The position numbers and the translations under genes were made by a program. From NCBI GenBank assembly GCA_020723665.1, contig DYIL01000037.1, forward strand, positions 1 to 34,910: a DNA stretch of 34,910 nt, in the 5' to 3' direction. This document shows, in pieces, positions 18,022 through 26,947 of the stretch; position 1 is the first letter of the stretch, and each line of letters opens with the position of its first letter. Under the pieces are notes generated by a model, which was not told the DNA's origin, did not search any database, and worked only from the letters and a program-made list of their open reading frames with translations. Source of the stretch: Methyloversatilis universalis (GTDB lineage: Bacteria; Pseudomonadota; Gammaproteobacteria; Methylococcales; Methylococcaceae).

Positions 18022-19329
18022 CTATTTGAGACTCACGCGCTCCTTCGGCGAAACGATATCGCCCGTGATGTCCAAATCGATCTTCATCCGCTTGGCCGCC
18101 GCCTTGGTCGCCTTGCTGTCCTTGAAAGGACCGGCGATGACCTTGAAGCGGCCGTTTTCCGAAGCCACCACCCGCGCCGGAATCTGCGGTCCCTGATGAT
18201 TCAGAACCGCGGCCAGACGCTGAGCGCTCAATTCGTCTCCCGATTCCAGCGCCGTGATGTACCAGCCGCTATCGGTCATCGCCGGCGGCTTCGGCTGACC
18301 GTACAACTCGTCCGGATATTTCAGAGCCACGGCCTTTCTGACAAGGTCGTCGAAATTTTCGCTGTTCTCGAAAATGGGTATCGGAACGCCCAGGGCCTCG
18401 CTCAGAACCCGCTCGATCTTGGGCCAATCCAGTTTTCGCTCGTGCTTCTTTTCGATTTTCTTGAGCGCGGCCATCAGATTTTTCTTGAGCTGCTTCGCGT
18501 TGAGTTCTTCGTGAGGTCGGTGCGCCTCCAGATAAAGCTCACCGTTGCGCCACCCTATCAAATAGGGCTGATTGACGATGCGTACGGGTGTTTTGACCGG
18601 CACGTCCCGGTAAAGCGTCTCGATATCTTCGGGGTAGAGACGAACGCAGCCGTTGCTTGCGCGAAGTCCTATGCCGTACGGCTTGTTGGTGCCGTGAATC
18701 AAATAACTCGGACGGCTGAGATAGATGGCATAGTCGCCCAAGGGATTGTCGGGACCCGGCAACACGACAGCCGGAAGAGGATCGCCCTTCCGCTCATGAT
18801 CCTTGCGTATGGAAGCCGGAACGTGCCAGGTCGGATGTTTCGCCTTTCGCTCCACCAGCATTTCGCCGGTCGGCGTCGACCGGCCTTCACGGCCGATGCC
18901 GACCGGATGAGTAACCACTTCTCCCTTCTTCTTCGCCGGGAAGTAAAAGAGGCGCATGGCGGCGAGATTGACCACGATGCCCTTGCGCGGGGCGTCCGGC
19001 AGAACGAACTGCATCGGCAATATGACCCGGCTACCCGGCCGCGGCGCCCAGAGATCAAGATCGGGATTGGCTTCGCCTATGCCTTCCAACCCCAGACCGA
19101 AATGTCGGGCTACATCGGGAAGAGAATCTCCCTCCTTCATCTTCACTGTCGCCAGTTGTCCCACGATACTGTCGTCCTTTCCCAACACGAACCGACTGCC
19201 CTCGATGTCTTCAACCAAAGGCTCGACAGGACCTTTCGGCTCCTCGTACCGGAATGGCGACCACGCGCAGGCAGGGAGAAAACCAACCAAACCGAGAACC
19301 AACAGCAGGCGCAGCGAGCGGAGGTTCAC
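18022..19329 (-). CDS. L,D-transpeptidase lipoprotein with LysM and SPOR-like domains
   Basis: A 435-residue protein when started at the GTG at 19329 (GGAG seven bases upstream). It has a lipoprotein signal peptide ending in the lipobox LPAC (Cys21). A LysM-like segment (GDSLPDVARHFGLGLEGIGE) is followed by an ErfK/YbiS/YcfS/YnhG catalytic domain with IHGTNKPYGIGLRASNGCVR, where His and the Cys of SNGC are catalytic. The last ~75 residues (SGWYITALESGDELSAQRLA, FKVIAGPFKDSKATKAAAKR) look like a SPOR domain. It likely forms meso-DAP cross-links or attaches proteins to peptidoglycan. An in-frame extension back to 19470 is repeat DNA and unlikely to be part of the original gene. Confidence 0.9.
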   Translation of the reverse strand: MNLRSLRLLLVLGLVGFLPACAWSPFRYEEPKGPVEPLVEDIEGSRFVLGKDDSIVGQLATVKMKEGDSLPDVARHFGLGLEGIGEANPDLDLWAPRPGSRVILPMQFVLPDAPRKGIVVNLAAMRLFYFPAKKKGEVVTHPVGIGREGRSTPTGEMLVERKAKHPTWHVPASIRKDHERKGDPLPAVVLPGPDNPLGDYAIYLSRPSYLIHGTNKPYGIGLRASNGCVRLYPEDIETLYRDVPVKTPVRIVNQPYLIGWRNGELYLEAHRPHEELNAKQLKKNLMAALKKIEKKHERKLDWPKIERVLSEALGVPIPIFENSENFDDLVRKAVALKYPDELYGQPKPPAMTDSGWYITALESGDELSAQRLAAVLNHQGPQIPARVVASENGRFKVIAGPFKDSKATKAAAKRMKIDLDITGDIVSPKERVSLK

Positions 19330-19440
19330 CCCGACGCTCCAATCGCAAACGGTGTCTCCGGGAGCGCCGGAGACACCCTTCCAATCGCAAACGGCCTGGC
19401 CGGGAGCGCCGGCGAATGCCGGATGACGCGAATACCGCGT
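19330..19440. repeat. Fragments of element B
   Basis: Two tandem pieces, each with CCAATCGCAAACGG and GGGAGCGCCGG, repeat the right third of element B. They lie directly upstream of, and in frame with, the transpeptidase gene and provide its GGAG ribosome site. Confidence 0.5.
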
Positions 19441-19611
19441 GCCCCGGCATATAGGAATACAATCATTCACGTATTAAACCCTCCTCATCTGGCCGAAAAC
19501 AGCCGATTATGCAAGGTCCATGCCCTCAACGCATCGCGTTGGGCTATCGATGGTGCGGCGCGTCGCAGTCGGCATTCACACGGTTTCCATTTCACTGCTC
19601 GTTTCTTTTTA

Positions 19612-19836
19612 GGAAGCTCTGAATAAGCTCTCTGCCGCTGGAACAAACCTGTCCTGAGCCTGCCGAAGGGCCGTGCTTCGTACGTTCCCCTTCGCTCCCG
19701 GCGAACGGGGGCACGCTTAAGCGCCGCTTGCGGCTCCCAACAGGGAAAGTGCGGCGTGATGGGCTTGGGTGAGGGCCTTTTGGATTAAACAGTCGCACTG
19801 TTCGCTTTTCCCACTGGAAACTTGATTAGAGCTTCC
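19612..19836. mobile_element. Element A3 with TTTA target duplication
   Basis: A 225-base element with ends GGAAGCTCTGAATAAGC and CTTGATTAGAGCTTCC, flanked by TTTA at 19608-19611 and 19837-19840. The interior is shared with A2 and A5. No transposase is encoded. Removing it and one TTTA joins the reading frame of the small gene at 19785-20015 to a new C-terminus. Confidence 0.75.
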
Positions 19837-20015
19837 TTTATGAACTCCGATAGCCGCGATACGACATCACCGTCATCAAACGACATTCGGTTGCCGCCTC
19901 GGTTCACGGCAATGATCGCACCATATCCAGCGACGCTGAAACCATGCGATTTCGCAATGGGTTCAGCAGCGTTCGGTACGCGCCAATCGAAGCGGATTGA
20001 AGTCAGGTGAAGCAA
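19785..20015 (-). CDS. Small hypothetical protein altered by element A3
   Basis: A 76-residue frame starting (TTG or a later ATG) just after the monophosphatase gene. The native-looking part includes FDWRVPNAAEPIAKSHGFSV, AGYGAIIAVNRGGNRMSFDD and VVSRLSEFIK. The last ~15 residues come from element A3. With A3 removed the frame reads SEFIKRNEQ and stops at 19592, a natural-looking end. I do not recognise the family. It may be a real small gene or a chance frame. Confidence 0.3.
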   Translation of the reverse strand: MLHLTSIRFDWRVPNAAEPIAKSHGFSVAGYGAIIAVNRGGNRMSFDDGDVVSRLSEFIKEALIKFPVGKANSATV

Positions 20016-20025
20016 AAGAACAGCT

Positions 20026-20835
20026 TCAGGGCGCGTCGGCGCCGCTCGATCGTTCGGTCAACCAGGTCTTCCATTCCTCGAACAGACGCACGTCGCCGGC
20101 GGCGACTACTGAACGGGGCTGTAGCTCGGTGCGGAAGATGGGCTCGCCTTGCAGGGTCTCCGCGCGGCCTCCGGCTTCGGACAGGATCAGCGCGCCCGCG
20201 GCATAGTCCCAGAGCTTTTGCTTGCCGTGCAGATAAACGTGGAATCGGCCGGCCGCCAGCCAACACCACTCCAGCGCCACCGAACCCAGATTGCGCTGCG
20301 AACTGTAAGGCGGGCGTGTCGCCAGCGTCGCCGCCAGCGGCCCTAAGCGTTTGAAGTCCACCACCGCCAAGCAGCGCCGCAACGGCAGATCGACGGAGTG
20401 AACCCTGAGTCGCCCACCGTTCAGCCAGGCGCCGCGGTCACGCTGGGCGGTAAAGCATTCGTCGCGGATCGGATCGTAGACGACCCCCAAAATCGGTTGG
20501 CGCTCGATGAGCAAAGCGAGAGAAATACCGAAAAAAGGCAGACCTGCGGCGAAGTTGCTGGTTCCGTCCAGGGGATCCAGACACCAAAGCCCTGCGTTGC
20601 TTTGCGCCAGCAGTTCCTGCTGACGCCGTGCGTCCATTTCTTCGCCTAACAGATCGAACTCCGGATAACGCTCTTGCAATCGAGCCATCAGCCTCCTTTG
20701 TACGGCGAAATCCGCTTCGGTGACGACGCTACCGTCGGCTTTGAATTGACGTTCGATCCCGGCGAAGCGGGGCAGCAATTCTTCCCTGGCTGTCGCCTTG
20801 ACGAGTGCCGCGACATCGTCGACATGAGGAATCAT
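20026..20835 (-). CDS. Inositol monophosphatase family phosphatase
   Basis: A 269-residue protein from the ATG at 20835 (MIPHVDDVAALVKATAREEL). The metal and phosphate motifs of the superfamily are present: LLGEEMD (Glu ligand), CLDPLDGTSNFAAGLPFFGI (DPxDGT) and KLWDYAAGALILSEAGG (WDxAAG). Mg2+-dependent phosphatases of this fold act on inositol phosphates, histidinol phosphate or PAP; the substrate cannot be fixed from sequence alone. An upstream in-frame extension to 21006 has non-conserved composition and was rejected. It is monocistronic or followed only by the doubtful small gene. Confidence 0.85.
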   Translation of the reverse strand: MIPHVDDVAALVKATAREELLPRFAGIERQFKADGSVVTEADFAVQRRLMARLQERYPEFDLLGEEMDARRQQELLAQSNAGLWCLDPLDGTSNFAAGLPFFGISLALLIERQPILGVVYDPIRDECFTAQRDRGAWLNGGRLRVHSVDLPLRRCLAVVDFKRLGPLAATLATRPPYSSQRNLGSVALEWCWLAAGRFHVYLHGKQKLWDYAAGALILSEAGGRAETLQGEPIFRTELQPRSVVAAGDVRLFEEWKTWLTERSSGADAP

Positions 20836-21296
20836 GGGTGTAATCGTCGGCTCAGTGGATATCCAATAAGCCACACTTGAAAAAAAGAAGCCTGTGTTTC
20901 GACTACCATCTCGGGAGTGCTGGTGTCGTGAACTCGGTAGGATCGGCACAAATTTGCCGGGAGCCAATTTGAACAGGCGAAGCCAGACCCGCAGGGCGAG
21001 CCCCACGGACGGGGCGAGTAAAGCCTAGCGTGCCCATCGAAACCGGCGATGGTGGGCACGGCCCGTCGGCCTTTGCCCATCCTACGCATCTGATTCTAAC
21101 TGCAAATTACGGAAAGAAAGCGATCTTTCGATTACCCCCACCCCTGCCTTCTCCCTGAGGGCCAATGTCGTGAGCCTAACACGTCGACCGGGCTCAGGAA
21201 CGAAACCCAGCATTTCCCCGGGGTTGCCCTGATTCGATCGTTATCCCGACCTACCGTTGCGACACCCTCCCAGGACGATGCGGCACCGAATCCACT
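20836..21296. other. Gene-free region between monophosphatase and trpC
   Basis: No coding sequence is supported. It contains the hairpin at 21030-21059, a GCCCC/GGGGC stem near 20999-21015 and scraps of dispersed repeat (CGGGCTCAGGAACG near 21190). Confidence 0.5.
21030..21059. repeat. REP-like hairpin
   Basis: GTGCCCATCG and CGATGGTGGGCAC form an imperfect inverted repeat with a small loop. It could be a REP-type extragenic palindrome; only one copy was seen here. Confidence 0.4.
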
Positions 21297-22100
21297 TTAG
21301 TTTGAAGCAAACAAGGCCTGTAAACGAACACCCGGATCTTCCGCCGTCATGAATGCTTCGCCGACCAAAAAGGTGTGGACGCCGTGACGCCGCATCAGCG
21401 ACACGTCCTCCGGCGTATGAATGCCGCTTTCGGTCACGACCAAGCGACCTGGGGGAATCCGTTCCAGCAAGTCGAGCGTCGTATCGAGACGGGTCTCGAA
21501 GGTGCGGAGATTCCGGTTGTTGATGCCGATAAGCGGCAGATCGAGGCGCAAGGCGCGTTCCAATTCGGACGCATCATGCACCTCGACGAGCACGTCCATG
21601 CCGAGGTCGACGGCAATATCCGCGAGTTCGCGCATGGCCGCATCGCTCAAGGCGGCGGCAATCAGCAGAATGCAATCCGCCCCGATCGCGCGGGCCTCGA
21701 ACACCTGGTACGGATCAATCATGAAATCCTTCCGCAGCACCGGCAGCGAACAAACGCTTCTAGCCTCTTTCAGGTACTCCTCTGAGCCTTGAAAGAAATC
21801 CCGGTCCGTCAGCACCGAAAGGCAAGCCGCGCCGTGACCGGCATAGCTTCGGGCGATGTCCGCCGGGCGGAAATCGGGCCGCATCACGCCTTTGCTGGGC
21901 GACGCCTTCTTGATTTCGGCGATCACCGCGGCCGCACCGCTTTCGACCTTGTTACGCAAAGCTCGGACAAAACCTCGGGAAGCGCCTGCCTCCTCTGCCG
22001 AGCGCCGGAGTTCCTGAAGCGGCGTGCGCGACCGTCGTTCAGCGACCTCCTCCGCTTTGCGGGCCAGAATCTTTTGTAGGATATCGGGAGGATTACTCAT
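21297..22100 (-). CDS. trpC: Indole-3-glycerol phosphate synthase
   Basis: A 267-residue TIM-barrel enzyme closing the indole ring in tryptophan synthesis. Signature residues are present: [19 protein letters not shown] (catalytic Lys), [39 protein letters not shown] and [13 protein letters not shown]. It is monofunctional, without a fused TrpF. Its start overlaps the trpD end by eight bases. Confidence 0.97.
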   Translation of the reverse strand: MSNPPDILQKILARKAEEVAERRSRTPLQELRRSAEEAGASRGFVRALRNKVESGAAAVIAEIKKASPSKGVMRPDFRPADIARSYAGHGAACLSVLTDRDFFQGSEEYLKEARSVCSLPVLRKDFMIDPYQVFEARAIGADCILLIAAALSDAAMRELADIAVDLGMDVLVEVHDASELERALRLDLPLIGINNRNLRTFETRLDTTLDLLERIPPGRLVVTESGIHTPEDVSLMRRHGVHTFLVGEAFMTAEDPGVRLQALFASN

Positions 22101-23121
22101 GAGCGGCGATGGATTGGCTGAATTCGATCAAGGCGTCCAGTTTCCGTCGGGCGGAACCGTCGTCGATGACCGCTTTGGCACGCTCGACGCCGGCTTCCAG
22201 CCTGTCCACCAGATTGGCCGCGTAAATCGCGGCACCCGCGTTGAGAACGGTAATGTCCCGGGCCGGCCCCGGTTCCTTGTCGAGCACGCTCAGCATCGTC
22301 TTCAGACTCGCGGCGGCGGTGTCGACCGTCAGTTTTTTCAAGGGAGCCCGTTTGATGCCGAATTGTTCCGGCGTCAGCGTGTAGGACTTGATTTCGCCGT
22401 CCTTGAGTTCCGCGACGTGAGTGGGTGCGCCGATGCTGATTTCGTCCAGGCCGTCCTCGGCATGCACCACCAGCACATGCTTGCTGCCGAGTTGCCGCAA
22501 CACTTCCGCCAGCGGCTCCACCCAAACGTCGGAAAAGACGCCGACCAGCTGATTGGGCGCGCCGGCCGGATTGGTGAGCGGTCCGAGCAGGTTGAACAGG
22601 GTGCGCACGCCGATTTCCCGGCGCGGGCCTATCGCGTATTTCATGGCGCCGTGATGACGCTGGGCAAAGAGGAATCCCAGGCCGATCCGGTCGATACAGG
22701 CCTTGACCTGGTCCGGCGTCAAATCGAGATTGATGCCCGCCGCCTCCAGCACGTCGGCGCTGCCCGAACGGCTGGAAACCGAGCGGTTGCCATGCTTCGC
22801 CACCTTCCCGCCGGCCGCCGCGACCACGAACGCCGCCGTGGTGCTGATGTTGAACGTGTGGTTGGCGTCGCCGCCGGTACCGCAGGTATCGATGAGATGC
22901 TCGCCCCGGACCGGAACCTTGGTGGCCATCTCCCGCAGCACCTTGGCCGCCGCCACTACTTCCTCGACGCTTTCGCCCTTGGCGCGCAACGCGATCAGAA
23001 AGGCACCGATTTGCGCCGGCGTGGCACCGCCGCTCATGATGGTTCGCATGACCTTGCGCATCTGCGATGCGCCGAGATCTTTCCTATCCAGCAGAGTCTG
23101 CAGGACGCCAGGCATGTCCAT
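22093..23121 (-). CDS. trpD: Anthranilate phosphoribosyltransferase
   Basis: A 342-residue enzyme that joins anthranilate to PRPP. The PRPP loop [17 protein letters not shown] and the segments [19 protein letters not shown] and [16 protein letters not shown] are diagnostic. GAGGG seven bases before the ATG at 23121 supports this start, though Met3 is possible. It lies nine bases after trpG. Confidence 0.97.
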   Translation of the reverse strand: MDMPGVLQTLLDRKDLGASQMRKVMRTIMSGGATPAQIGAFLIALRAKGESVEEVVAAAKVLREMATKVPVRGEHLIDTCGTGGDANHTFNISTTAAFVVAAAGGKVAKHGNRSVSSRSGSADVLEAAGINLDLTPDQVKACIDRIGLGFLFAQRHHGAMKYAIGPRREIGVRTLFNLLGPLTNPAGAPNQLVGVFSDVWVEPLAEVLRQLGSKHVLVVHAEDGLDEISIGAPTHVAELKDGEIKSYTLTPEQFGIKRAPLKKLTVDTAAASLKTMLSVLDKEPGPARDITVLNAGAAIYAANLVDRLEAGVERAKAVIDDGSARRKLDALIEFSQSIAAHE

Positions 23122-23130
23122 CGAGAGCCC

Positions 23131-23718
23131 TCACCGATTCAGAAAGTTTCGCAGCAGGTCGTGGCCCTGCTCCGTGAGGATGGATTCCGGATGGAATTGC
23201 ACGCCTTCGATGGCGAGCTGCTTGTGCCTGACGCCCATGATTTCCTCGATCTTGCCGTCCCGGTCCTCGGTCCAGGCGGTGACTTCCAGGCACTCGGGAA
23301 GCGTTTCCTGCTCGATGACCAGGGAATGATACCGAGTGGCCTGGAACGGATTGTTCAGCCCGCGAAACACGCCCTGATTCCGATGGTGCACCATCGAGCA
23401 CTTGCCGTGCATGATGCTCTTGGCGTGAACGATATTGCCGCCGAACGCATAGCCGATGCTTTGATGGCCGAGGCAGACGCCCAAGATGGGATACTTGCCC
23501 GCATAGCGGCGGATCGTGTCCACCGAGATGCCCGCCTCTTTCGGCGTGCAGGGTCCCGGCGAAATGACGATCTTGTCCGGAGCGTAGTCCTCGATCTCCT
23601 CGACGTCGATCTGATCGTTGCGCACCACGTCCACGTCGGCGCCCAATTCCGCCAAGTACTGGACCAGGTTATAGGTAAACGAATCGTAGTTGTCGATCAT
23701 CAAGACGCGGGATCTCAT
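23131..23718 (-). CDS. trpG: Anthranilate synthase glutamine amidotransferase component II
   Basis: A 195-residue class I glutamine amidotransferase supplying ammonia to TrpE. It has the catalytic Cys in [15 protein letters not shown] and His/Glu in [14 protein letters not shown], plus the start [18 protein letters not shown] and oxyanion [11 protein letters not shown]. The ATG at 23718 overlaps the trpE stop (ATGA). An upstream open frame over trpE is a shadow. It might also serve p-aminobenzoate synthesis as in other bacteria lacking pabA. Confidence 0.96.
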   Translation of the reverse strand: MRSRVLMIDNYDSFTYNLVQYLAELGADVDVVRNDQIDVEEIEDYAPDKIVISPGPCTPKEAGISVDTIRRYAGKYPILGVCLGHQSIGYAFGGNIVHAKSIMHGKCSMVHHRNQGVFRGLNNPFQATRYHSLVIEQETLPECLEVTAWTEDRDGKIEEIMGVRHKQLAIEGVQFHPESILTEQGHDLLRNFLNR

Positions 23719-25205
23719 AGGCTGCGCCCTCCTTCGACCCCAGCTTCGGCCATGGCGACCGCGCGAAACACCGCGCGCCCCTTGTTTAGAGTCTCTTCCC
23801 ATTCGTTGCGGGGAACGGAATCGTACACCACGCCCGCTCCTGCCTGGATATGCAGGGTGCCGTCGCGGATGACGGCGGTGCGGATGGCGATGGCGGTATC
23901 CAGATTCCCGGACCACCCGATGTAGCCGACGGCGCCGGAATAAACCCCGCGCTTGACCGGCTCCAATTCGGCGATGATTTCCATGGCCCTGATCTTGGGT
24001 GCGCCGCTGACAGTGCCCGCCGGGAACGTCGCCGCCAGTACGTCGTAAGCGTCCTTGCCCTTGGCCAATCGGCCGGTGACGTTGGACACGATGTGCATGA
24101 CGTGGGAATAACGTTCGATGATCATCTTGTCGGTAACGCGGACGCTGCCGGTCTCCGCCACCCGTCCGGTATCGTTGCGGCCGAGGTCGATCAGCATCAG
24201 GTGCTCGGCGATTTCCTTGGGGTCGGCCAAAAGCTCCCGCTCCAGGGCCAGATCCTCTTCGTGGGTCTTGCCGCGCTTGCGCGTGCCGGCGATCGGCCGG
24301 ACGGTAACGGTTTCGTCCTCGACGCGCACCAGAATTTCAGGCGAAGAACCGACCACGTGAAAATCCCCGAGATTCAGGTGAAACATGTAAGGCGAGGGAT
24401 TTAGACAGCGCAGGGCGCGGTATAAATCCATGGGCGAAGCGGAATACGGGATGGACAGGCGCTGGGAAAGAACCACCTGCATCACGTCGCCCTCGACGAT
24501 GTATTCCTTCACCCGCCGCACCGCATTCTCGAAACCCTCTTGCGTGAAGCCGGAGACGAAATCGCTTTCCTCGACCTGTCGGTTCGTCCCCTGCCCCCGA
24601 TTCGCCGGCAAACGGTTTTGCCGAAGCCCCTGGATCAGTGTTTCCAGCCGGTCTTGCGCCTGATGATAGGCGTTTGCCTCGGCCGGGTCGGCATGAGTCA
24701 GAACCAGCAGCTTGCCGGACAGGTTATCGAATACCAGGACGTCCTCGGACACCATCAGCAGGATGTCCGGAACCCCGATCGGATCGGGCTTTTCGCAGTG
24801 CAACTGGGGCTCGATGTAATGAATCGTCTCGTAGCCGAAGTAGCCGACCAGCCCGCCGGTGAAACGAGGCAAGCCCTCGATCTGCGGCACTTTGAAGCGT
24901 TCGCCGTAGCGCCGGATCCAGTCCAGCGGATTGTCGGCGCGATTCACTTCGACGATGCGCCCATCCCTCTCGACCATGATTTCCGTACCGCACACCCGAA
25001 TGACGGTGCGGCACGGCAGGCCGATGATGGAATAACGTCCCCACTGCTCGCCCCCGTGCACGGATTCGAACAGATAGGAATAAGGCGCGTCGGCCAACTT
25101 GAGATAAGCGCTCAAGGGCGTATCGAGGTCCGCCAGGACCTCGCGGGCGAGCGGAATGCGGTTGTAGCCTTGATCGGCGTATTGCTGAAATCGTTCGGGC
25201 GTCAT
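23715..25205 (-). CDS. trpE: Anthranilate synthase component I
   Basis: A 496-residue chorismate-utilising enzyme forming anthranilate with TrpG. The N-terminal tryptophan-sensing segment [19 protein letters not shown] is present, suggesting feedback inhibition. The catalytic C-terminal half shows [42 protein letters not shown] and [15 protein letters not shown]. It heads the coupled trpE-trpG-trpD-trpC set. TrpF, TrpB and TrpA are not in the window. Confidence 0.97.
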   Translation of the reverse strand: MTPERFQQYADQGYNRIPLAREVLADLDTPLSAYLKLADAPYSYLFESVHGGEQWGRYSIIGLPCRTVIRVCGTEIMVERDGRIVEVNRADNPLDWIRRYGERFKVPQIEGLPRFTGGLVGYFGYETIHYIEPQLHCEKPDPIGVPDILLMVSEDVLVFDNLSGKLLVLTHADPAEANAYHQAQDRLETLIQGLRQNRLPANRGQGTNRQVEESDFVSGFTQEGFENAVRRVKEYIVEGDVMQVVLSQRLSIPYSASPMDLYRALRCLNPSPYMFHLNLGDFHVVGSSPEILVRVEDETVTVRPIAGTRKRGKTHEEDLALERELLADPKEIAEHLMLIDLGRNDTGRVAETGSVRVTDKMIIERYSHVMHIVSNVTGRLAKGKDAYDVLAATFPAGTVSGAPKIRAMEIIAELEPVKRGVYSGAVGYIGWSGNLDTAIAIRTAVIRDGTLHIQAGAGVVYDSVPRNEWEETLNKGRAVFRAVAMAEAGVEGGRSL

Positions 25206-25230
25206 GATGTCTTGTCCATCCAGATAGGGC

Positions 25231-25290
25231 GGGTTCGCGTAGCGTAACCCAATAAGCCATTCCTTGGGTTATGGCCTTCCGGCCCAACCC
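25231..25290. repeat. Two hairpins in the trpE leader
   Basis: GGGTT/AACCC (25231-25250) and GGGTTATGGCC/GGCCCAACCC (25266-25290) fold next to each other, 25-85 bases before trpE. The GGGTTACGC...GCGAACCC type is a widespread dispersed repeat. On the minus strand a short frame starting [15 protein letters not shown] carries two Trp codons, but no T-run terminator was found, so attenuation is unproven. Confidence 0.35.
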
Positions 25291-25350
25291 GGTTTACGTG
25301 GCTGGTTCAGTGACGCCATCGCTCTTTCAGAATAGGTCGATGCATGATGC

Positions 25351-26031
25351 TCACGCGGCTTTCTTGAATAAAGCGGGCAACTCGGTCAGGGACGAAACGA
25401 CGGCATCGGGCTCAAGACACTCGACACCGTTGCCGCCGTGGTAGCCATAAGGCACGCAGACGACCATGAATCCTGCCGCCCGCGCGGCTTTCACGTCATT
25501 CGCGGAATCGCCGACCATCAAACCGCAGGAAGGCTCGACTCCGAAAAATTCGGCGGTTTTCAGCAAGGGATAAGGGTCGGGCTTATGCTTCTCGAACTCG
25601 TCGCCGCAACCGACGAAGTCCATGTCCTGCAGCACGCCCAGACGGCCCAGCAGCGGACGGGTGAACCTGGAATGCTTGTTGGTGACGCACGCCAGACGAA
25701 AACCCGCCGCCTTGAGTTGCTTCAGCCCTTCGGCAACACCCGGAAACAAGCGGCTTCGATTGCAAACGTTCGCCTCGTACAGTTCCATGAACATCGTCAA
25801 AGCCTCCGCGAATCGCAGCGGCTCGCCTTGAGGCCACATTTCTCCCGTCAGCGCGCGCTTTACCAGCATATCTACGCCGTTGCCGATCCAGCGCTTCACC
25901 CGCGGCTCGCCTGCCGGAGGCAAGCCCAGCCGGCCCAGCATGGCGTCGACGGCATCGGCCAGATCCGGCGAACTGTCGACGAGCGTACCGTCCAGGTCGA
26001 GAGCGATGAGCTCCGGCGTGCGATCCAGCAT
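25351..26031 (-). CDS. gph: Phosphoglycolate phosphatase (HAD family)
   Basis: A 226-residue HAD hydrolase with motif I DLDGTLVDS, motif II in VTNKHSRF, conserved Lys in FEKHKPDPYPL, and motif IV GDSANDVKAARAAG. Gph dephosphorylates 2-phosphoglycolate, which RuBisCO oxygenation produces, so it suits this organism's Calvin cycle. The ATG at 26031 overlaps the rpe stop (TGATG); a TTG one codon earlier is less likely. The order rpe-gph-trpE is common in proteobacteria. Confidence 0.93.
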   Translation of the reverse strand: MLDRTPELIALDLDGTLVDSSPDLADAVDAMLGRLGLPPAGEPRVKRWIGNGVDMLVKRALTGEMWPQGEPLRFAEALTMFMELYEANVCNRSRLFPGVAEGLKQLKAAGFRLACVTNKHSRFTRPLLGRLGVLQDMDFVGCGDEFEKHKPDPYPLLKTAEFFGVEPSCGLMVGDSANDVKAARAAGFMVVCVPYGYHGGNGVECLEPDAVVSSLTELPALFKKAA

Positions 26032-26729
26032 CAAACGGCGCGGGCCTTGGCTATCTCGTCCCGCAAGGCACGCACGATCGAGTCGTACCGGTTCGGGTCA
26101 TTCTCCTTCCCCGCACCGAAAATGGCCGACCCGGCGACGAACGTGTCCGCCCCGGCTGCGGCGATCTCGCGGATGTTGTCCACTTTCACCCCGCCGTCGA
26201 TTTCCAGGCGGATGTTGCGCCCGCTGGCCTCGATACGCCGCTTGGTTTCGCGCAGCTTGTCCAGCACGTAGGGAATGAAGGACTGGCCGCCGAACCCCGG
26301 GTTTACCGACATGAGCAGAATCATATCCAGCTTGTCCATGACATGATCCAGGTAATGGAGCGGCGTCGCCGGATTGAACACCAGCCCTGTCTTGCAGCCC
26401 GAATCCTTGATCAGTTGAAGGCTGCGATCCACGTGTTCCGACGCTTCCGGATGAAACGTGATATAAGTAGCCCCGGCCTTGGCAAAATCCGGGATGATGC
26501 GATCCACCGGCTTGACCATCAAATGCACGTCGATGGGTGCGGTGACGCCGTGCTTCCTTAGCGCCTCGCACACCAGAGGACCGATGGTCAGGTTGGGAAC
26601 GTAATGGTTGTCCATGACATCGAAGTGAACGATATCGGCGCCAGCGGCCAATACGTTCTGCACTTCTTCGCCCAAGCGCGCGAAGTCGGCGGACAAAATC
26701 GAAGGAGCGATCCAAGGTTGATTCGTCAT
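26031..26729 (-). CDS. rpe: Ribulose-phosphate 3-epimerase
   Basis: A 232-residue TIM-barrel enzyme interconverting ribulose 5-phosphate and xylulose 5-phosphate, used in the pentose phosphate and Calvin cycles and in formaldehyde fixation. Signatures: [55 protein letters not shown] and [12 protein letters not shown]. It is divergent from polA across ~220 bases and overlaps gph. Confidence 0.97.
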   Translation of the reverse strand: MTNQPWIAPSILSADFARLGEEVQNVLAAGADIVHFDVMDNHYVPNLTIGPLVCEALRKHGVTAPIDVHLMVKPVDRIIPDFAKAGATYITFHPEASEHVDRSLQLIKDSGCKTGLVFNPATPLHYLDHVMDKLDMILLMSVNPGFGGQSFIPYVLDKLRETKRRIEASGRNIRLEIDGGVKVDNIREIAAAGADTFVAGSAIFGAGKENDPNRYDSIVRALRDEIAKARAV

Positions 26730-26947
26730 TATTGTATGCTCTACTCGTAAGTATCAGGTTCCGGTGACAAGGCCTGCGACCATCGTATGCGTCGCTCGCC
26801 CAACACAGGCGGCAGATCAAGCGCGGCGAGACTCTCCGGCTAGAGCGAAGCTCTACTGCGGTTTGTTGCGGTTTATTTTCACATTTAGAATTCCCATGGG
26901 CAAGCAAGCCGCCTGCCTTAGGCCGATTGAAAAACCCATTCCAGATC

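Noticed and set aside
22024..23925. 633-codon open frame on the plus strand
   Set aside because: Shadow of trpD, trpG and trpE in high-GC DNA.
25206..25350. trp attenuator with leader peptide
   Set aside because: A short Trp-containing frame and hairpins exist, but the sequence is a common dispersed repeat type and lacks a terminator T-run.
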